64,000 nt of DNA from Arthrobacter sp. zg-Y20. GTDB lineage: Bacteria > Actinomycetota > Actinomycetes > Actinomycetales > Micrococcaceae. How positions within the stretch are numbered: the first letter of the stretch is position 1; the number at the start of each line of letters is the position of its first letter. The stretch covers positions 2,232,001 to 2,296,000 of the forward strand of contig NZ_CP126241.1 of NCBI RefSeq assembly GCF_030142075.1. The letters run 5' to 3'. This document shows positions 62,406 to 64,000 of this stretch, one piece after another. The notes under the pieces were generated by a model. It did not search any database. It had not been told where the DNA came from and was given only the letters and a program-made list of their open reading frames with translations. Both the position numbers and the translations under genes were made by a program.

Positions 62406-64000
62406 GGGTTATCCCCGTCCTGCCCGGGCGTCCCGCGCTCGATGCGCTGGCTGATCACGGTGGACACGCCGTCGCCGCGCATAGTCACCCCGTACAGTGC
62501 GTCCGCCACCTCCATGGTGCGTTTCTGGTGCGTGATCACAATGAGCTGGCTGGACTCGCGCAGTTCCTCGAAGATGGTGATCAGCCGGCCCAGGTTCGTG
62601 TCATCCAAGGCTGCCTCCACCTCGTCCATCACGTAGAACGGCGAGGGCCGGGCCTTGAAGATTGCCACCAGGAGCGCGACGGCGGTCAGGGACCGTTCCC
62701 CGCCGGAGAGCAGGGACAGCCGCTTGATTTTCTTCCCCGCAGGACGGGCATGGACCTCAATGCCGGTGGTGAGCATGTTGTCCGGGTCGGTGAGCACCAG
62801 CCGGCCTTCGCCGCCGGGAAACAGCCGCGCGAACACATGCGTGAACTGCTCGGCGGTGTCCCGGTAGGCGGCCGTAAACACTTCCTCCACCCGGCGGTCA
62901 ACGTCGGCGATGATGTCCAGCAGGTCCTTGCGGGTGGCTTTGAGGTCTTCCAGCTGGGTGGAAAGGAACTGGTGGCGTTCCTCCAGTGCCGCGAATTCCT
63001 CCAGTGCCAGCGGGTTCACCTTGCCCAGTGCGGCCAGATCGCGTTCAGCGCGCTTCAGGCGTTTTTCCTGGTCGGCCCGGACGTACGGGATGCCCTCCAT
63101 CAGGGGGTTGCCGTGCTCGTCCACGGGGGTGTGCAGGGCGGCCCACTTGTCCGCACCCTTCCCGTCCGCAGCATCGGCCGGCACCGGAACCGGCTGGTCC
63201 GGTCCGAAGTTGGCCACCAGGTGCTCGGCCGTCATGCCCAGCTCCTCCAGCGCCCGGGCCTCGAGCGTCTCGATCCGCAGCCGTTGCTGGGCCCTGGCCA
63301 GCTCGTCCCGGTGTACGGAGTCGGTGAGCCGTGCCAGCTCCGCGGCGGCGTCGTTGTTGGCGCTGCGGACTGCTGCCAGTTCGGTTTCGCGGGCCGCCCG
63401 GGATTCTTCGGCCCGGTCCCGTTCCGCGGCGGCCAGCACCAGGGACACCTGCAGGTGCGCCAGCACCGCATCCGCGCCAGCCGCCACGGCAACGGCGCGT
63501 TCCCGCTGCACTGCGCGGCGGCGGGCCCGCTCCGCTGCGGCTTCCCGTGCCCGCCGCTCGGCGACGGCGGAGCGTTCCAGCGCCTCGGCACGCCCGGCAA
63601 CTGCCTTGAGCTGCTCTTCGGCCGAGCGCAGGCCCAGGCGGGCGTCCATTTCCGCCTGCCGTGCGGCGGAGGCTGCGAGCGCCAGCGCATCCCGCTGTCC
63701 GGCGGAGGGTTCTTCCTCGGTGGCGTTGTCCTCTCCTGCCGCCGCCAGACGTTCGGTCACTGCCGCGAGCTTTTCTTCTTCCGCGGCGGCGTTGGCGTCC
63801 GCTGCAGCCACCAGTCCGGCCAGGCGCTCGGCTTCTCCGGCTGCAGCACGCACGGCTGAGCCCAAGGTGCCCAACTGTTCGGCGGTGGCTGCCAGCCGTG
63901 CGTCGGATTCATGCAGGGCGGCCAGCGCGGCCTCTGCACGGGTTCGCGCTGCAGCCACCCGGGCGGCGGCGGACCCGATCCCTGCCCCTGCTTCCTCCGC
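62402..64000 (-). CDS. smc: Chromosome segregation protein SMC, N-terminal part outside window
   Basis: The last 532 residues are present; the family is about 1,190. The long coiled coil (visible to about the 340th residue) is rich in Ala, Glu and Arg. The C-terminal ATPase head has signature LSGGERSLTAVALL and Walker B FYVMDEVEAALDDTN, then VITHQKRTM. Smc condenses and loops the chromosome with ScpAB. The ATP-binding Walker A lies upstream of the window. It is read toward the convergent amidotransferase. Confidence 0.96.
   Translation of the reverse strand, partial: AEEAGAGIGSAAARVAAARTRAEAALAALHESDARLAATAEQLGTLGSAVRAAAGEAERLAGLVAAADANAAAEEEKLAAVTERLAAAGEDNATEEEPSAGQRDALALAASAARQAEMDARLGLRSAEEQLKAVAGRAEALERSAVAERRAREAAAERARRRAVQRERAVAVAAGADAVLAHLQVSLVLAAAERDRAEESRAARETELAAVRSANNDAAAELARLTDSVHRDELARAQQRLRIETLEARALEELGMTAEHLVANFGPDQPVPVPADAADGKGADKWAALHTPVDEHGNPLMEGIPYVRADQEKRLKRAERDLAALGKVNPLALEEFAALEERHQFLSTQLEDLKATRKDLLDIIADVDRRVEEVFTAAYRDTAEQFTHVFARLFPGGEGRLVLTDPDNMLTTGIEVHARPAGKKIKRLSLLSGGERSLTAVALLVAIFKARPSPFYVMDEVEAALDDTNLGRLITIFEELRESSQLIVITHQKRTMEVADALYGVTMRGDGVSTVISQRIERGTPGQDGDNP

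Overview
The window is a compact, GC-rich chromosomal segment of an actinomycete. The gene content fits Micrococcaceae, most likely Arthrobacter or a close relative. The points for this are many GTG and TTG starts, 4-nt ATGA/GTGA stop-start overlaps, a lipomannan-type GT-C mannosyltransferase (MptB), actinobacterial families (DUF3052, DUF3145, DUF2469), a long GAPDH, and two blocks of gene order shared with Mycobacterium tuberculosis. It holds about 70 protein genes, three tRNA genes (Arg-TCT, His-GTG, Val-TAC) and the RNase P RNA. I found no phage, transposon, CRISPR array, plasmid or origin signature. No gap between genes exceeds 300 bases; the largest (29327-29622, 32362-32654, 49645-49896, 11312-11531) hold leaders, a terminator or one doubtful small ORF.

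Layout. 1-4030: ettA (cut by the window edge), a lipoprotein, a second-type SSB, a membrane-tethered esterase and tRNA-Arg. 4225-7992: a tight envelope module of a DUF4397 exported protein, class F sortase, ECF sigma factor, RskA-like anti-sigma factor and M50 membrane protease. This is the most system-like cluster in the window. 8007-12374: DUF3224, two polyprenol-dependent GT-C glycosyltransferases meeting tail to tail, and a Pro/Ala-rich membrane protein. 12435-16731: orn, tRNA-His, an acyl-CoA dehydrogenase, def and a long-form gap. 16848-22263: MFS exporter, rnpB, yaaA, then Nif3-like / coiled-coil ex-zinc-ribbon / RNase H fused to a VOC domain. 22407-27101: msrA, cysK-epsC (cysteine synthesis), gnd and a penicillin-binding-like lipoprotein.

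27312-37690: tRNA-Val, Sir2-AhpE-DUF3052, then divergently aceE, a PucR-type FasR-like regulator and fabD-fabH-acpP-fabF. Pyruvate oxidation feeds acetyl-CoA to type II fatty acid synthesis, in the order of M. tuberculosis Rv2238c-Rv2245. 37778-42930: DUF3145, xerC, an alkyltransferase homologue lacking its Cys, dprA and yifB. 43067-46984: small hypotheticals, yraN, a 2H phosphoesterase, a GNAT and DUF2469. 46981-52094: rnhB, two signal peptidases, rplS, trmD, rimM, khpA and rpsP, the classic ribosome-maturation block, with an internal intrinsic terminator. 52301-64000: VOC, GNAT and hydrolase genes, ffh, zwf, glnK-amt, ftsY, an MFS/amidotransferase pair, and smc (N-terminus outside the window). 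ffh and ftsY together give the SRP targeting pair.

Most of the window is ordinary core genome. The interest lies in departures from family norms: an O6-alkylguanine transferase homologue with Thr for the acceptor Cys, an RNase H-VOC fusion where mycobacteria have RNase H-phosphatase, an LCAD-type dehydrogenase with Gly at both possible catalytic-base sites, a class F sortase with no Arg after its Cys, a coiled-coil protein that has lost its zinc ribbon, and an amt-glnK-ffh locus from which glnD is missing. All function calls rest on motif recognition by eye; no database search was run.
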